31,803 bases of DNA from Streptomyces sp. NRRL S-37 (GTDB lineage Bacteria; Actinomycetota; Actinomycetes; Streptomycetales; Streptomycetaceae): positions 1 through 31,803 of the forward strand of contig NZ_JOIZ01000040.1 in NCBI RefSeq assembly GCF_000721605.1, given 5' to 3'. Under the pieces are notes generated by a model. That model was not told the origin of the DNA and ran no database searches. It saw nothing but the letters and a program-made list of their open reading frames with translations. The translations under genes were made by a program, and so were the position numbers. Below are positions 10,509 to 19,827 of this stretch, one piece after another; positions within the stretch are counted from its first letter, which is position 1; the number at the start of each line of letters is the position of its first letter.

Positions 10509-11405
10509 GTGGGATCTCTGCGCAATCCGGTCGGGCCGCTTCCCTCCACCATCTACTGGCGTCGGAGGGCCGTACTGCTGTCCGTGCTGGCCTTGTTGGC
10601 GTTGTTGATCACCTGGGTGGTGGTCTCCGGCGACGGGGGCGGCGGCGACCGTGACACCGGGGCCAACGGCAAGAATCCCGCGCCCTCCATCACTCCGGGA
10701 CCGTCGGGTTCGGGGCCGGCGATCAGTCAGGCGCCGGGCGGGCGCGACGAGTCGGGGTCCGGCGGGTCCGACGGCGGATCCGATGGCGGGTCCGACGGCG
10801 GGTCCGGCGGGTCGGGCGGATCTGGCGGATCGGGCGGTTCGTCGTCCGGGTCCGGTGACGGAGGCGCCGACGGCGGTCCCGCGGACTCCGGCGGCGGTGA
10901 CGGCGGTGGCGCCGGGGGCGGCGCGGGCGGTGGTTCCGGGGGCGGTACGGCGGCGGGGGTCGGCGCGGGTGACGCGCTGCCGGCCGGTTCGGGGTCCTCG
11001 CTCCCCAAATGCACGGCGAACGCGGTGAAGTTCACTCTGCGCAGCTCCCGCAACTCCTACGAACCCGGGCAGACGCCCACGTTCCTGCTCACCGCGCGGA
11101 ACACCTCCGGCGGTGACTGCAAGCTCGATCTCGGGCCGGACAACGCGGTGTTGACGATCACCCCGGCGAGCGCCGAGGACGCGTACTGGGCGTCGGACGA
11201 CTGCCCGAAGGGGGCGCGGAGCCTGGTGTTCCGGGTGCCGGCGGGGGACAGCATCACGTACACCGTGCGGTGGGACCGCAAGGCGAGCGAGCCGGAGTGC
11301 GCGACGCCGAAGGCCGGCACGGCCGGTGCGGGCACCTACCTGGTGGAGGCGAAGGCCCCGGGCTTCGAGAAGGCGCGGACGTCGTTCGTACTGAAGTCGG
11401 CCTGA
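10509..11405 (+). CDS. Membrane-anchored protein with Gly/Ser-rich linker and Ig-like C-terminal domain
   Basis: 298 residues, not recognised as a named family. A short N-terminus ending in basic YWRRRA is followed by one hydrophobic helix (about 20-40, VLLSVLALLALLITWVVVSG), so the protein is anchored with its bulk outside. Residues of about 45-165 are low-complexity Gly/Ser/Asp repeats, many GSGG and DGGSDGG units. The last 125 residues form a folded domain with beta-strand character and four cysteines, opening at SLPKCTANAVKFTLRSS and ending in GTYLVEAKA..SFVLKSA, resembling Ig-like or BsuPI-type sandwiches. A cell-wall-spanning linker carrying a surface domain is the simplest reading. It converges on disA. 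Confidence 0.8.
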   Translation: MGSLRNPVGPLPSTIYWRRRAVLLSVLALLALLITWVVVSGDGGGGDRDTGANGKNPAPSITPGPSGSGPAISQAPGGRDESGSGGSDGGSDGGSDGGSGGSGGSGGSGGSSSGSGDGGADGGPADSGGGDGGGAGGGAGGGSGGGTAAGVGAGDALPAGSGSSLPKCTANAVKFTLRSSRNSYEPGQTPTFLLTARNTSGGDCKLDLGPDNAVLTITPASAEDAYWASDDCPKGARSLVFRVPAGDSITYTVRWDRKASEPECATPKAGTAGAGTYLVEAKAPGFEKARTSFVLKSA

Positions 11406-11459
11406 CCCCGGCCGCGGCAGTCGTACCCTCCCCAGCGCCTCAAGGGCCTGGGAGGTACT

Positions 11460-11490
11460 CCCGGGGCGACGGGGGTCCCGTCGCCCCGGG
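11460..11490. terminator. Bidirectional terminator hairpin between the linker protein gene and disA
   Basis: A perfect 14-bp stem (11460-11473 with 11477-11490) closes on a 3-base loop. It lies in the 173-base gap between convergent genes. A second, imperfect stem built from GTACCCTCCCC and GGGAGGTAC precedes it (about 11422-11457). No U-tract. The rest of the gap shows nothing else I can name. Confidence 0.75.
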
Positions 11491-11578
11491 GGAAGTCGCG
11501 AGTGGGGCGCTCGGGGAGAGGCACCCCGCAGGCGCGGGTGAGGGACCTCGCCCCCGGCCCGCGGCGGTCACGGCCGCC

Positions 11579-12703
11579 CTAGACGTACCGCTCGAGAATC
11601 GAACTCTCCGCCAGCCGCGACAGCCCCTCGCGCACGCTCCGCGCGCGGGCCTCCCCGACCCCGTCCACGGTCTGCAGGTCGTCCACACTGGCGGCGAGCA
11701 GCTTCTGCAGCCCCCCGAAGTGCTCCACCAGCCGGTCGATGATCGCCCCCGGCAGCCGCGGCACCTTGGCCAGCAACCGGAACCCGCGCGGGGACACCGC
11801 GGAGTCCAGCGTCTCCGGAGAGCCGGTGTACCCCAGCGCACGGGCCACCGTCGGCAGCTCCAGCAGTTCCGCGTGCGTGAGCACGTTCAGCTCGTGCAGC
11901 GCCTCGTCGACCGTGCGGGAACGCTTGGCGGTGGGCTCGGGGACGTAGTCCCGTACGACCAGTTCGCGCTCCGGCTCCACGCCCGCGATCAACTCGTCGA
12001 GCTGCAGGGCGAGAAGACGGCCGTCGGTGCCCAGTTCGACCACGTATTCGGCGATTTCGGTGGCGATGCGGCGCACCATCTCCAGCCGCTGTGCGACCGC
12101 CGAGACGTCCCGCACGGTCACCAGGTCCTCGATCTCCAGCGCCGACAGCGTGCCCGCGACCTCGTCGAGGCGGAGCTTGTAGCGCTCCAGGGTGGCCAGC
12201 GCCTGGTTGGCGCGGGACAGGATCGCCGCCGAGTCCTCCAGGACCCGCCGGTGGCCGTCGACGTACAGCGCGATCAGGCGCATCGACTGGGAGACGGAGA
12301 CGACCGGGAAGCCGACCTGCTTGGAGACGCGGTCGGCGGTGCGGTGCCGGGTGCCGGTCTCCTCGGTGGGGATGGTCGGGTCCGGCACGAGCTGGACGCC
12401 CGCCCGCAGGATCTTGGACAGATCGGACGACAGCACGATGCCGCCGTCCAGCTTGCACAGTTCACGCAGCCGGGTCGCGGTGAACTCGACGTCCAGCACG
12501 AAGCCGCCGCTGCACAGCGCCTCGACGGTCTTGTCGGAACCGAGCACGATGAGACCGCCGGTGTTGCCGCGGAGCACGCGCTCCAGGCCGTCACGCAGCC
12601 CGGTACCGGGTGCCACGGCGCTCAGCGAGGCGCGCATCAGACCATCGGAACCGGCACTCCCACCGGACTTTCCGGGAGCTGCTGCCCGGTCGTTGGCTGC
12701 CAC
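11579..12703 (-). CDS. disA: DNA-integrity scanning diadenylate cyclase DisA
   Basis: 374 residues, the usual actinobacterial length. DisA condenses two ATP into c-di-AMP and scans DNA for branched structures, which inhibit it. The DAC domain (about 28-150) shows the [10 protein letters not shown] strand (86-88 DGG, where Bacillus has DGA) and [11 protein letters not shown] (117-127) with the catalytic RHR. A helical spine follows, and tandem helix-hairpin-helix elements near the C-terminus include [12 protein letters not shown] and [19 protein letters not shown]. Start: GTG at 12703 with GGAGGAG close upstream; earlier codons lack conservation. It lies 81 bases downstream of radA on the same strand, the pairing also known from Bacillus, where RadA modulates DisA. 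Confidence 0.95.
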   Translation of the reverse strand: MAANDRAAAPGKSGGSAGSDGLMRASLSAVAPGTGLRDGLERVLRGNTGGLIVLGSDKTVEALCSGGFVLDVEFTATRLRELCKLDGGIVLSSDLSKILRAGVQLVPDPTIPTEETGTRHRTADRVSKQVGFPVVSVSQSMRLIALYVDGHRRVLEDSAAILSRANQALATLERYKLRLDEVAGTLSALEIEDLVTVRDVSAVAQRLEMVRRIATEIAEYVVELGTDGRLLALQLDELIAGVEPERELVVRDYVPEPTAKRSRTVDEALHELNVLTHAELLELPTVARALGYTGSPETLDSAVSPRGFRLLAKVPRLPGAIIDRLVEHFGGLQKLLAASVDDLQTVDGVGEARARSVREGLSRLAESSILERYV

Positions 12704-12784
12704 TGCACTCCTCCGGTCGCAGGTTCTGGGGCACCGTCGTTTCGCACACTCGGTTCGTACGGACGGGCGAGACCTGGGCAAAGT

Positions 12785-14194
12785 CTACCGGCGGTCCTCC
12801 GTCTCCCGTGGGGCCTCTCGGCGACGGGAGCGCGGAAGGACCCGCAGGGCCTCCCCCATGTCCGCCACTTCCAGCACCTTCATGCCCGGCGGGACCTTGC
12901 CCGGATCGGCCGGTACCAGGGCGTGCGTGAAGCCCAGGCGGTGTGCCTCGGCGAGCCTGCGCTGGACGCCCGTGACCCGTCTCACCTCACCGGCGAGGCC
13001 GACCTCGCCGATCGCGACCAGGTTCTTCGGCAGCGGGGTGTCGCTCGCCGCCGACGCCAGCGCGAGCGCGACGGCCAGGTCCGCGGCCGGTTCCGAGAGC
13101 TTCACCCCGCCCACCGTCGCGGAGTAGATGTCCCGTTTGCCCAAAGCGCTGATCCGGCCGCGCTGTTCCAGCACCGCCAGCATCATCGACACACGTGAGG
13201 TCTCCAGGCCGGACGTGGTGCGCCGGGGCGAGGGGATCTGCGAGTCGACCGTGAGCGCCTGCACTTCGGCGACCAGGGGGCGGCGGCCCTCCAGGGTGAC
13301 GGTCAGGCAGGTGCCCGGGACCGGTTCGTCACGACGGGTCAGGAAGAGTCCGCTGGGGTCCGCCAGGCCCGTGATGCCCTCGTCGTGCAGCTCGAAGCAG
13401 CCCACCTCGTCCGTGGTGCCGTAGCGGTTCTTGACGCCGCGCACCAGCCGCAGGCGCGCGTGCCGGTCGCCCTCGAAGTGCAGGACGACGTCCACCAGGT
13501 GCTCCAGCAGGCGCGGACCCGCGATCGCGCCGTCCTTGGTGACGTGGCCCACGAGGAGCGTGGACATCCCGCGCTCCTTGGAGGCCCGGATCAGCGCGCC
13601 GGCCACCTCGCGGACCTGGGCCATGCCGCCCGGGGCGCCGTCGATCTCGGGGGACGCCACCGTCTGCACCGAGTCCATGATCAGCAGGGACGGCTTCACC
13701 GCGTCCAAGTGGCCGAGCACGGCGGACAGGTCCGTCTCGGCGGCGAGGTACAGGTGGTCGTCGATGGCGTGGATGCGGTCGGCGCGCAGTCGGACCTGGC
13801 TCGCCGACTCTTCCCCGGTGACGTACAGCGTGCGGTGCTCCTCGCTCGCCGCCTTGGCCGCCACGTCCAGCAGCAGCGTGGACTTGCCCACGCCCGGCTC
13901 ACCCGCGACCAGCACCACCGCGCCGGGCACCAGGCCGCCGCCGAGCACCCGGTCCAGCTCGGGCACGCCGGTGGAGCGGGCGGTGGCCTGACGGCCGTCG
14001 ACCTGGCCGATGGGCAGGGCGGAGGTGGTCACCCGCCCGGGCGCCGTCGTACGGACCGCGGGCGCGCCGTACTCCTCGATCGTCCCCCAGGCCTGGCACT
14101 CGGGGCAGCGACCGAGCCACTTGGCCGTCTGCCAGCCGCACTCGGTGCAGCGGTAGGACGGTCGGTCCTTGGTGGTCTTGGTACGGGCAGCCAT
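12785..14194 (-). CDS. radA: DNA repair and branch-migration ATPase RadA
   Basis: 469 residues. A C4 zinc finger (Cys16, 19, 30, 33 in YRCTECG...GRCPECQ) precedes a RecA-like core with Walker A GEPGVGKS (98-105), Walker B LLIMDS (170-175) and the RadA-specific KNRYG (255-259; usual form KNRFG). The C-terminal 150 residues are the Lon-protease-like domain, containing DIYSATVGGVKLSEPAADLAVALALAS. RadA drives branch migration during recombinational repair. The minus strand has TACCGT (14201-14206) 6 bases before the ATG and no Shine-Dalgarno, so translation is probably leaderless. disA follows 81 bases downstream and is likely co-transcribed. Confidence 0.95.
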   Translation of the reverse strand: MAARTKTTKDRPSYRCTECGWQTAKWLGRCPECQAWGTIEEYGAPAVRTTAPGRVTTSALPIGQVDGRQATARSTGVPELDRVLGGGLVPGAVVLVAGEPGVGKSTLLLDVAAKAASEEHRTLYVTGEESASQVRLRADRIHAIDDHLYLAAETDLSAVLGHLDAVKPSLLIMDSVQTVASPEIDGAPGGMAQVREVAGALIRASKERGMSTLLVGHVTKDGAIAGPRLLEHLVDVVLHFEGDRHARLRLVRGVKNRYGTTDEVGCFELHDEGITGLADPSGLFLTRRDEPVPGTCLTVTLEGRRPLVAEVQALTVDSQIPSPRRTTSGLETSRVSMMLAVLEQRGRISALGKRDIYSATVGGVKLSEPAADLAVALALASAASDTPLPKNLVAIGEVGLAGEVRRVTGVQRRLAEAHRLGFTHALVPADPGKVPPGMKVLEVADMGEALRVLPRSRRREAPRETEDRR

Positions 14195-14228
14195 ACGAGA
14201 ACGGTAACGGCAGGTACCGACAACGGGC

Positions 14229-14300
14229 CGCGCCCGCTCCCCCGGGGCCGCCGCCCCGGACCCCGCTCCGGCCTCGTCCTCACGCGCCGGACGGGCCGGC
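14229..14300 (-). repeat. Composite intergenic repeat, copy A
   Basis: Read on the minus strand this holds GCCCGTCCGGCG, then CG, then TGAGGACGAGGC, followed by a GC hairpin of the form GGGGTCCGGGG...CCCCGGGG. Copy B at 27563-27645 has the same two parts in the same order on the plus strand, the first 26 bases differing only at the central CG/TT. From memory, this combination is a very common intergenic element in Streptomyces. It occupies part of the 229-base gap between radA and the gene at 14424; the remaining AT-richer stretch near 14340-14380 shows nothing I can name. Confidence 0.65.
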
Positions 14301-14423
14301 AGAGCTCACCGGAATCGTGAAGGGAAAGGTTCCTGTCCCCGATAGAGGGATCGTTTCACCCGTACGGATTAAAAGCATGCAGCGCTCCCGTGGGCGCCGT
14401 CCCGTGCCGCCTACGGTCGCCGG

Positions 14424-16154
14424 ATGACGAGCAGCGGCCCGGAGACCTCGACCCGCACGACCGGAACCCACCGGACGCACCGGGAAGTGCGCGACCGCGG
14501 GGCCGCGCGCACCCTGGCCCAGCGGCCGGTCACCCGCTACGCGTCCCATCTGGACGGCCTGTTCACCTACTGCCTGTCCGTCCTCTGCGACCACGACGCG
14601 GCGACCGCCGCCCTGGCCGACGTCCTCGTGCTCGCGGAGCGCCGCGGCCGGCACGTCCCCGACGAGCTCGGGAGCCGCGCCTGGCTGTACGCCCTGGCCC
14701 GCTGGGCGTGTCTGCGCGAGCTGGCCGAGGCCGGGCGGCGACGCCGGACCACCCACGCCGCGGGCCGCGCCGGCCGGCGGCGGGCGGCGGGGGCCGCCCC
14801 CGTCCCGGCCGTCTCCGAGGACGTCCAGGAGCGGCGCCGCCGCGAACTGGCCGAGCTGGCCTGGCCGGAGGCCGCCGGGACCACGCCCGAGCAGCGCGAG
14901 GCGCTCGAACTCGCCGTGCGCCACCACCTCGCCGCCCACGAGGTCGCCGCCGTGCTCGGCATGCAGCCGGCCGCCGCGCGTGCGCTGCTCGCCGCCGCGG
15001 CCTGCGAGGTGGAACGCACCCGCGCGGCGCTCGCCGTCATCGAGACCGGCGCCTGCCCGGGGGTGGCGCACCTCACCGGTGACCGGCGGCTCGTGCTCAG
15101 CGCGACCCTGCGCCGGGAACTCGTCCGGCACGTCGACGACTGCCCGCGCTGTCGCCGTACCGCCGAACGGGCCGTTCCCGGCCGCTGGCCCGGCACCAGC
15201 GTCACCCCGGACGCGCTGCCCGTCCTCCCGGCGCCCCAGGCGGCCCTGCACGCCGCCATGGCGCACCCGCCCCGCGCGCGTGCCGCCGCGCCCCGCTTCG
15301 ACCGGCGCGGCTTCCCGATGGACCCCAAGGACCGCGTCGCCCGGCGGGACCGGCTGCGCGCGCGTGCCGTCACGACGACGGTCGTCGCCACCGTGGTCGC
15401 CGCGCCGGTGCTCGCCCTGTGGGCCGCCTACCGGAGCACCCCCGTGGGCGAGGACCGGGACGGCCGCCCGTCCTCCGCGCGGGAGGACGGCGGCCCCCTC
15501 GACCTGGACGGCGAGGGAGCGGGCGGCTACGAGAACACCGGCAACGCGAGCACACGGCCCGAGGCCGGATTCGGTGAGAACGGCGAGCCGGACGTGTCCG
15601 TGGAGGTCGTGAGCGTCGCCGGAGCCGGGCACAAGGGTGCCGGCGTGCTGGGCGTCACGGCCGACCACAGCGGCGACACCACGCTGATCACCCTGACCGC
15701 GACGGGTGCCGAACCGGTCCGCTGGTCCGTGTCGGCAAAAGCGTCCTGGCTCTATCCGAGCCGGTCGTCGGGAACGCTCGCGCCCGGCGAGTCGGTGACG
15801 GTCAGGATCTATGTCGACCAGTTGCACGAGCCGTCCGGCCCCTGGAGCGCGGCCGTGGCGGTCTCGCCCGCCGGCTTCGTCGTGACCATCGACGGTCACG
15901 GCCCCGTCCTCTCCGCCCCGGGCGGCGGCCCGCCCTCCGGCCACCCCGGCGGCCCGGGCACCGCGCACCCCGGCACGCCGAGCGATCCGCCCCCGTCGTC
16001 ACCCGGCCCGGAGCCGACGCCCACGACACCGGCGCCCTCCCCGTCCACACCGGGCGGCCCGCCGTCCTCACCCGGCCCGGATCCCACGGCGGGCGGCCCG
16101 CAGGAGCCACCGCCCGCCGGGGGCGACACCGCGGGCCCGGCCACGTCCTCCTAG
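14424..16154 (+). CDS. Sigma-like, zinc-finger, single-helix membrane protein with outside Ig/BACON-like domain
   Basis: 576 residues, no symbol known to me. Residues of about 40-105 resemble ECF sigma region 2 and 155-205 resemble region 4 (EQREALELAVRHHLAAHEVAAVLGMQPAAARALLAAA). Next comes an anti-sigma zinc-finger signature H-x3-C-x2-C (His236, Cys240, Cys243 in RHVDDCPRC), one helix (about 315-336) and an exposed part with a beta-sandwich (about 390-492, including SASWLYPSRSSGTLAPGESVTV-like strands seen in BACON/Ig domains), then a Pro/Ser/Gly tail to the end. Sigma and anti-sigma features in one chain suggest a membrane-tethered regulator or a degenerate relic. TACGGT 6 bases before the ATG suggests a leaderless message. 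Confidence 0.8.
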   Translation: MTSSGPETSTRTTGTHRTHREVRDRGAARTLAQRPVTRYASHLDGLFTYCLSVLCDHDAATAALADVLVLAERRGRHVPDELGSRAWLYALARWACLRELAEAGRRRRTTHAAGRAGRRRAAGAAPVPAVSEDVQERRRRELAELAWPEAAGTTPEQREALELAVRHHLAAHEVAAVLGMQPAAARALLAAAACEVERTRAALAVIETGACPGVAHLTGDRRLVLSATLRRELVRHVDDCPRCRRTAERAVPGRWPGTSVTPDALPVLPAPQAALHAAMAHPPRARAAAPRFDRRGFPMDPKDRVARRDRLRARAVTTTVVATVVAAPVLALWAAYRSTPVGEDRDGRPSSAREDGGPLDLDGEGAGGYENTGNASTRPEAGFGENGEPDVSVEVVSVAGAGHKGAGVLGVTADHSGDTTLITLTATGAEPVRWSVSAKASWLYPSRSSGTLAPGESVTVRIYVDQLHEPSGPWSAAVAVSPAGFVVTIDGHGPVLSAPGGGPPSGHPGGPGTAHPGTPSDPPPSSPGPEPTPTTPAPSPSTPGGPPSSPGPDPTAGGPQEPPPAGGDTAGPATSS

Positions 16155-16165
16155 GGCGCCCTAGG
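16150..16165. repeat. 16-bp perfect palindrome joining two convergent stop codons
   Basis: CCTAGGGCGCCCTAGG is identical on both strands. It contains the TAG stop of the gene at 14424 and the TAG stop of the gene on the opposite strand, with 6 bases between them. With no loop it would make a poor terminator on its own. Confidence 0.7.
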
Positions 16166-17042
16166 GGCGCCGGGCGGGGTCCGCAGGATGCGGGGCCAGC
16201 AGGGGCAGCTGCGAGGCCAGCCGTTCCTCGCACAGTTCGACCAGGCGGTCGTAGCCCGCCTTGCCCATCAGCTCGGTCAGCTCCGCGCGGTAGGAGACGT
16301 ACACCGGGTCCCCGGCGCCGTGCGCCGAGGTGGCCGAGGTGCACCACCAATGCAGGTCATGGCCGCCCGGACCCCAGCCCCGGCGGTCGTACTCACCGAT
16401 CGACACCTGCAGCACGCGCGTGTCGTCGGGCCGGTCGATCCAGTCGTAGGTCCGCCGGACGGGAAGCTGCCAGCACACGTCCGGCTTGGTCTCCAGCGGC
16501 TCCCGGCCCTCCTTCAGGGCGAGGATGTGCAGCGAGCAGCCCATGCCGCCCGCGAAGCCCGGCCGGTTCTGGAAGATGCACGAGCCCTGGAACGGGCGGG
16601 TCTGACGGTCGCCGTCCTCGTCCTCGGAGACCCAGCCGTTCCGCGTGCCCTCCGCGTGGTGCTGCCAGATGTCCGGAGTGAGCCTCGCCACGTGCCCGGC
16701 GACCCGCTTCTCGTCGTCCTCGTCCGAGAAGTGGGCGCCCAGGGTGCAGCAGCCGTCGTCCGCGCGGCCCGCCTGGATGCCCTGGCAGCCGCTGCCGAAG
16801 ATGCAGTTCCAGCGAGAGGTCAGCCAGGTCAGGTCGCAGCGGAAGACCTGCTCGTCGTCGGCCGGGTCGGGAAACTCCACCCACGCGCGGGCGAAGTCGA
16901 GCCCCTTCTCGTCGTCCCCCGGTGCCGTTCCCGGCGCCGGGGGTGCTGTCACCCGCGAAGAACCCTCGGCCGGTCCGGCCTTCTTGTCCTTCCTGGCCTT
17001 TTTGTCCGTCTTTTCGTCCTTCGCCTTTTTCGTCTTTGGCAC
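16161..17042 (-). CDS. Conserved cysteine-rich protein with Lys-rich N-terminal tail
   Basis: 293 residues from the GTG at 17042; function unknown. The first 22 residues are almost all Lys, Asp, Glu and Arg and use AAA/AAG codons, unusual for this genome; an Ala/Pro linker follows to about residue 45. The body has nine cysteines (69, 80, 86, 98, 99, 155, 169, 190, 234), several clustered as [12 protein letters not shown] and DDGCCTLG, a pattern suggesting a metal or Fe-S site. No signal peptide or membrane segment is seen. TACCCT lies 6 bases before the GTG, consistent with a leaderless transcript divergent from the Ppx/GppA gene. A longer frame to 17108 exists but is upstream of that promoter. 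Confidence 0.8.
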   Translation of the reverse strand: MPKTKKAKDEKTDKKARKDKKAGPAEGSSRVTAPPAPGTAPGDDEKGLDFARAWVEFPDPADDEQVFRCDLTWLTSRWNCIFGSGCQGIQAGRADDGCCTLGAHFSDEDDEKRVAGHVARLTPDIWQHHAEGTRNGWVSEDEDGDRQTRPFQGSCIFQNRPGFAGGMGCSLHILALKEGREPLETKPDVCWQLPVRRTYDWIDRPDDTRVLQVSIGEYDRRGWGPGGHDLHWWCTSATSAHGAGDPVYVSYRAELTELMGKAGYDRLVELCEERLASQLPLLAPHPADPARRP

Positions 17043-17137
17043 CCGTCCAGGGTAAGTCGCCCACGCCCCCCGCCGGGACCGGCCCGGCCGCCGCGAAGGA
17101 GGCATCACACCGCGCGGCGGGCAGTAGCGTTCCGTAC

Positions 17138-18070
17138 ATGAGACTCGGTGTCCTCGACGTGGGTTCGAACACGGTGCATCTGCTGGTGGTGGACGCGCAC
17201 CCCGGCGCGCGCCCGCTGCCCGCGCACTCGCACAAGGCGGAACTGCGCCTCGCCCAACTCCTCGACGACGACGGGGCCATCGGCGCCAAGGGTGTCGACA
17301 GACTGGTCGCCGTCGTCCACGAGGCGCTCCAGGCCGCCGAGGACAAGGGCGTCGAGGAGCTGCTGCCGTTCGCGACCTCGGCGGTGCGCGACGCCCGCAA
17401 CGCCGACGACGTCCTCACGCGCGTGCGCGAGGAGACCGGGGTCGAGCTGCAGGTCCTCAGCGGCGACGAGGAGGCCCGGCTCACCTTCCTCGCCGCCCGC
17501 CGCTGGTTCGGCTGGTCGGCCGGGAAACTGCTCGTCATCGACATCGGCGGCGGCTCCCTGGAGATCGCCTACGGCATGGACGAGGAGCCCGACGCCACGG
17601 CGTCCCTGCCGCTCGGCGCCGGCCGCCTCACCGCCGCGCGGCTGCCCGGCGACCCGCCCGGGCCGGACGACGTCCGCGCGCTGCGCCGCCACGTCCGTAC
17701 CGAGATAGCCCGCACGGTCGGGGAGTTCAGCCGCTTCGGCGCACCCGACCACGTGGTGGCCACCTCCAAGACCTTCCGGCAGCTCGCCCGCATCGCCGGC
17801 GCCCCCGGCTCCGCCGAGGGCCTGTACGTCCAGCGCGAGCTGAAGCGGGAGTCCCTGGAGGGCTGGGTGCCGCGGCTCGCCGCCATGACCGCCGCCGAGC
17901 GCGCCGAGCTGCCCGGGGTCTCCGACGCCCGCGCGGGCCAGCTGGTCGCCGGGGCCCTGGTCGCGGAGGGCGCCATGGACCTGTTCCGCGTGGAACGCCT
18001 GGAGATCTGCCCCTGGGCCCTGCGGGAGGGCGTGATACTCCGCAGACTGGATCACCTGGGCCAGGGGTAG
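17138..18070 (+). CDS. Ppx/GppA family phosphatase
   Basis: 310 residues, an actin-fold phosphatase of the exopolyphosphatase/pppGpp-hydrolase family. Seen: phosphate-1 loop [13 protein letters not shown] (5-17), [25 protein letters not shown], and phosphate-2 [14 protein letters not shown]. The length matches the short Ppx1-type forms without the HD-like C-terminal domain of E. coli Ppx. It may hydrolyse polyphosphate or pppGpp; sequence alone does not separate these. TAGCGT (17125-17130) ends 7 bases before the ATG, with no Shine-Dalgarno, indicating a leaderless message. The ATG is supported because the conserved domain starts at residue 4. Confidence 0.9.
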   Translation: MRLGVLDVGSNTVHLLVVDAHPGARPLPAHSHKAELRLAQLLDDDGAIGAKGVDRLVAVVHEALQAAEDKGVEELLPFATSAVRDARNADDVLTRVREETGVELQVLSGDEEARLTFLAARRWFGWSAGKLLVIDIGGGSLEIAYGMDEEPDATASLPLGAGRLTAARLPGDPPGPDDVRALRRHVRTEIARTVGEFSRFGAPDHVVATSKTFRQLARIAGAPGSAEGLYVQRELKRESLEGWVPRLAAMTAAERAELPGVSDARAGQLVAGALVAEGAMDLFRVERLEICPWALREGVILRRLDHLGQG

Positions 18071-18151
18071 CGGCCCCCGGTTCATGACAAACACCACAAC
18101 GGCGAACGGACACCCCGCACCCACCCGGCCCCACCCCGTAACCTGAGGCTC

Positions 18152-18991
18152 GTGGCAGAAGCAAGGGACGTAGTCCGCATCCCGGATGCGAAGGTCGCCC
18201 TGTCGACGGCCTCCGTCTACCCGGAGTCGACGGCGACGGCCTTCGAGATCGCCGCGCGCCTCGGATACGACGGCGTCGAGGTCATGGTGTGGACCGACCC
18301 GGTCAGCCAGGACATCGAGGCCCTGCGCAGACTCAGCGACTACCACCGCATCCCCATTCTGGCCGTCCACGCGCCCTGCCTGCTCATCACGCAGCGCGTG
18401 TGGTCCACCGACCCCTGGACCAAGCTCCAGCGCGCACGGGCCGCCGCCGAGAAGCTCGGCGCCGGCACGGTGGTCGTCCATCCACCCTTCCGCTGGCAGC
18501 GGCAGTACGCCCGCGACTTCGTGGAGGGCGTCTGGCGGATGGCCGGCGAGACGGACGTGCGGTTCGCGGTGGAGAACATGTACCCCTGGCGCTACCGCGA
18601 CCGCGAGATGCTCGCGTACGCCCCCGACTGGGACGTCACCAAAGAGGACTACCGCCACTTCACGATCGACCTCAGCCACGCCTCGACCGCCCGCACCGAC
18701 GCCCTGCAGATGATCGACCGCATGGGCGACCGCCTCGGCCACGTCCACCTCGCCGACGGCCGGGGCTCCGCCAAGGACGAGCACCTGGTGCCCGGCCGCG
18801 GCGACCAGCCCTGCGCCGAGGTGCTGGAGGGTCTCGCGTCGCGCGGCTTCGACGGCCATGTCGTCATCGAGGTCAACACCCGCCGGGCCATGTCGGGCGC
18901 GGAGCGCGAGGCCGACCTGGCCGAGGCACTGGCGTTCACCCGCCGGCACCTGTCCTCCGCCGCCTCCGCCGTCGAGGTGCCACGGCGATGA
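18152..18991 (+). CDS. Sugar phosphate isomerase/epimerase-like TIM barrel protein
   Basis: 279 residues of the AP-endonuclease-2/xylose-isomerase-like barrel family. Probable metal ligands lie in VVVHPPF (His), FAVENMYPW (Glu), TIDLSHAS (Asp and His), GHVHLADG (His) and VVIEVNTR (Glu), in the usual order round the barrel. The substrate is not predictable. GTG start: TAACCT (18139-18144) lies 7 bases upstream with no Shine-Dalgarno, so it is probably leaderless. The stop overlaps the ATG of the TetR gene by ATGA, so these two are an operon. It follows the Ppx/GppA gene by 81 bases. Confidence 0.85.
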   Translation: MAEARDVVRIPDAKVALSTASVYPESTATAFEIAARLGYDGVEVMVWTDPVSQDIEALRRLSDYHRIPILAVHAPCLLITQRVWSTDPWTKLQRARAAAEKLGAGTVVVHPPFRWQRQYARDFVEGVWRMAGETDVRFAVENMYPWRYRDREMLAYAPDWDVTKEDYRHFTIDLSHASTARTDALQMIDRMGDRLGHVHLADGRGSAKDEHLVPGRGDQPCAEVLEGLASRGFDGHVVIEVNTRRAMSGAEREADLAEALAFTRRHLSSAASAVEVPRR

Positions 18992-19716
18992 CCGGCCGCA
19001 CCGCGGGCGACGGCCCGGACGTCTCCGCGCGGGACGACGACACCGCGCGGGACGCCGCCTCCGCGCGGAGCGACGACGGTACCTCCGCGCGGAGCAACGG
19101 CACCCTCACGCGGGGCGACGGCCCCCCTCGGCGCCGAGGCCGTCCGCCCCGTACGGAATCGGCCGGCACCCGGGACCGCATCCTCGACGCGGCCCGCGAG
19201 GAGTTCTCCGCGCGGGGATACGAGAAGACCTCCGTCCGGGGCATCGCCAAGTCGGCCGGGGTCGACCCCGCGCTGGTGCACCACTACTTCGGCACCAAGG
19301 AGCAGGTGTTCGAGGCCGCCGTGGAGGTCGCCTTCGCGCCGGCGTTCACCGTGCGGGACACGCTCCTCGACGGTCCCGTCGAGGAGGCCGGCGAGCGGAT
19401 GACCCGCATGATCATCAGCCTCTGGGAGAGCCCGGTCACCCGGGCCCCGCTGCTCGCGATCGTCCGCTCCGCCGTGAACAACGAGATCGCGGCCGGTGTC
19501 TTCCGCCGCCTGATCGCCGGCCAGCTGCTGCGCCGGGTCGCCGGCCGGCTCGACGTCCCCGACGCGGAGCTGCGCGTCGAGCTCGCCGCCGCGCAGCTGG
19601 TCGGGATCGCGATGATCCGGTACGTGATCAAGGTGGATCCGCTGGCCTCGGCGGACGCCGAGCAGATCGTCGAGCGGGTGGCACCGGTGGTGCAGGGGCA
19701 CCTCACCGGGCGCTGA
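18988..19716 (+). CDS. TetR family regulator with repetitive N-terminal tail and AT-hook-like motif
   Basis: 242 residues, about 40 longer than usual. Residues 60-105 form the TetR helix-turn-helix ([20 protein letters not shown]...[17 protein letters not shown]) and the rest a helical ligand domain. The extra N-terminal 55 residues consist of repeated (S/T)-A-R-(D/S) units at residues 13, 19, 25 and 33, plus LTR at 40, then RRRGRPPR (48-55), which looks like an AT-hook. The unit is visible in the DNA as recurring CCGCGCGG. It overlaps the isomerase gene by ATGA and ilvD follows 111 bases later with its own ribosome-binding site. A target is not evident. Confidence 0.9.
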   Translation: MTGRTAGDGPDVSARDDDTARDAASARSDDGTSARSNGTLTRGDGPPRRRGRPPRTESAGTRDRILDAAREEFSARGYEKTSVRGIAKSAGVDPALVHHYFGTKEQVFEAAVEVAFAPAFTVRDTLLDGPVEEAGERMTRMIISLWESPVTRAPLLAIVRSAVNNEIAAGVFRRLIAGQLLRRVAGRLDVPDAELRVELAAAQLVGIAMIRYVIKVDPLASADAEQIVERVAPVVQGHLTGR

Positions 19717-19827
19717 CACCCCTCCGGAGCGAGACACCCGTCCCGGAATCCGGACACCTCGTCCCGCCCTCTGGATGACCGGCGTACGCTCGACGACAGT
19801 CATAACTCTCCGAAGGAGCGAGCGACG

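Noticed and set aside
10680..10960. Gly/Ser/Asp repeat region considered as a non-coding repeat or frameshifted gene
   Set aside because: The frame stays open through to a structured C-terminal domain, so it is a normal low-complexity linker.
11270..13198. A 642-codon plus-strand frame opposite disA and radA
   Set aside because: disA and radA are unmistakable on the minus strand.
19024..19113. Repeated CCGCGCGG units considered as a CRISPR or operator array
   Set aside because: Units are in frame, irregularly spaced and imperfect inside a coding sequence, so they are a protein repeat.
19717..19827. Possible branched-chain amino-acid attenuator before ilvD
   Set aside because: No short frame rich in Leu, Ile or Val codons followed by a terminator was found.
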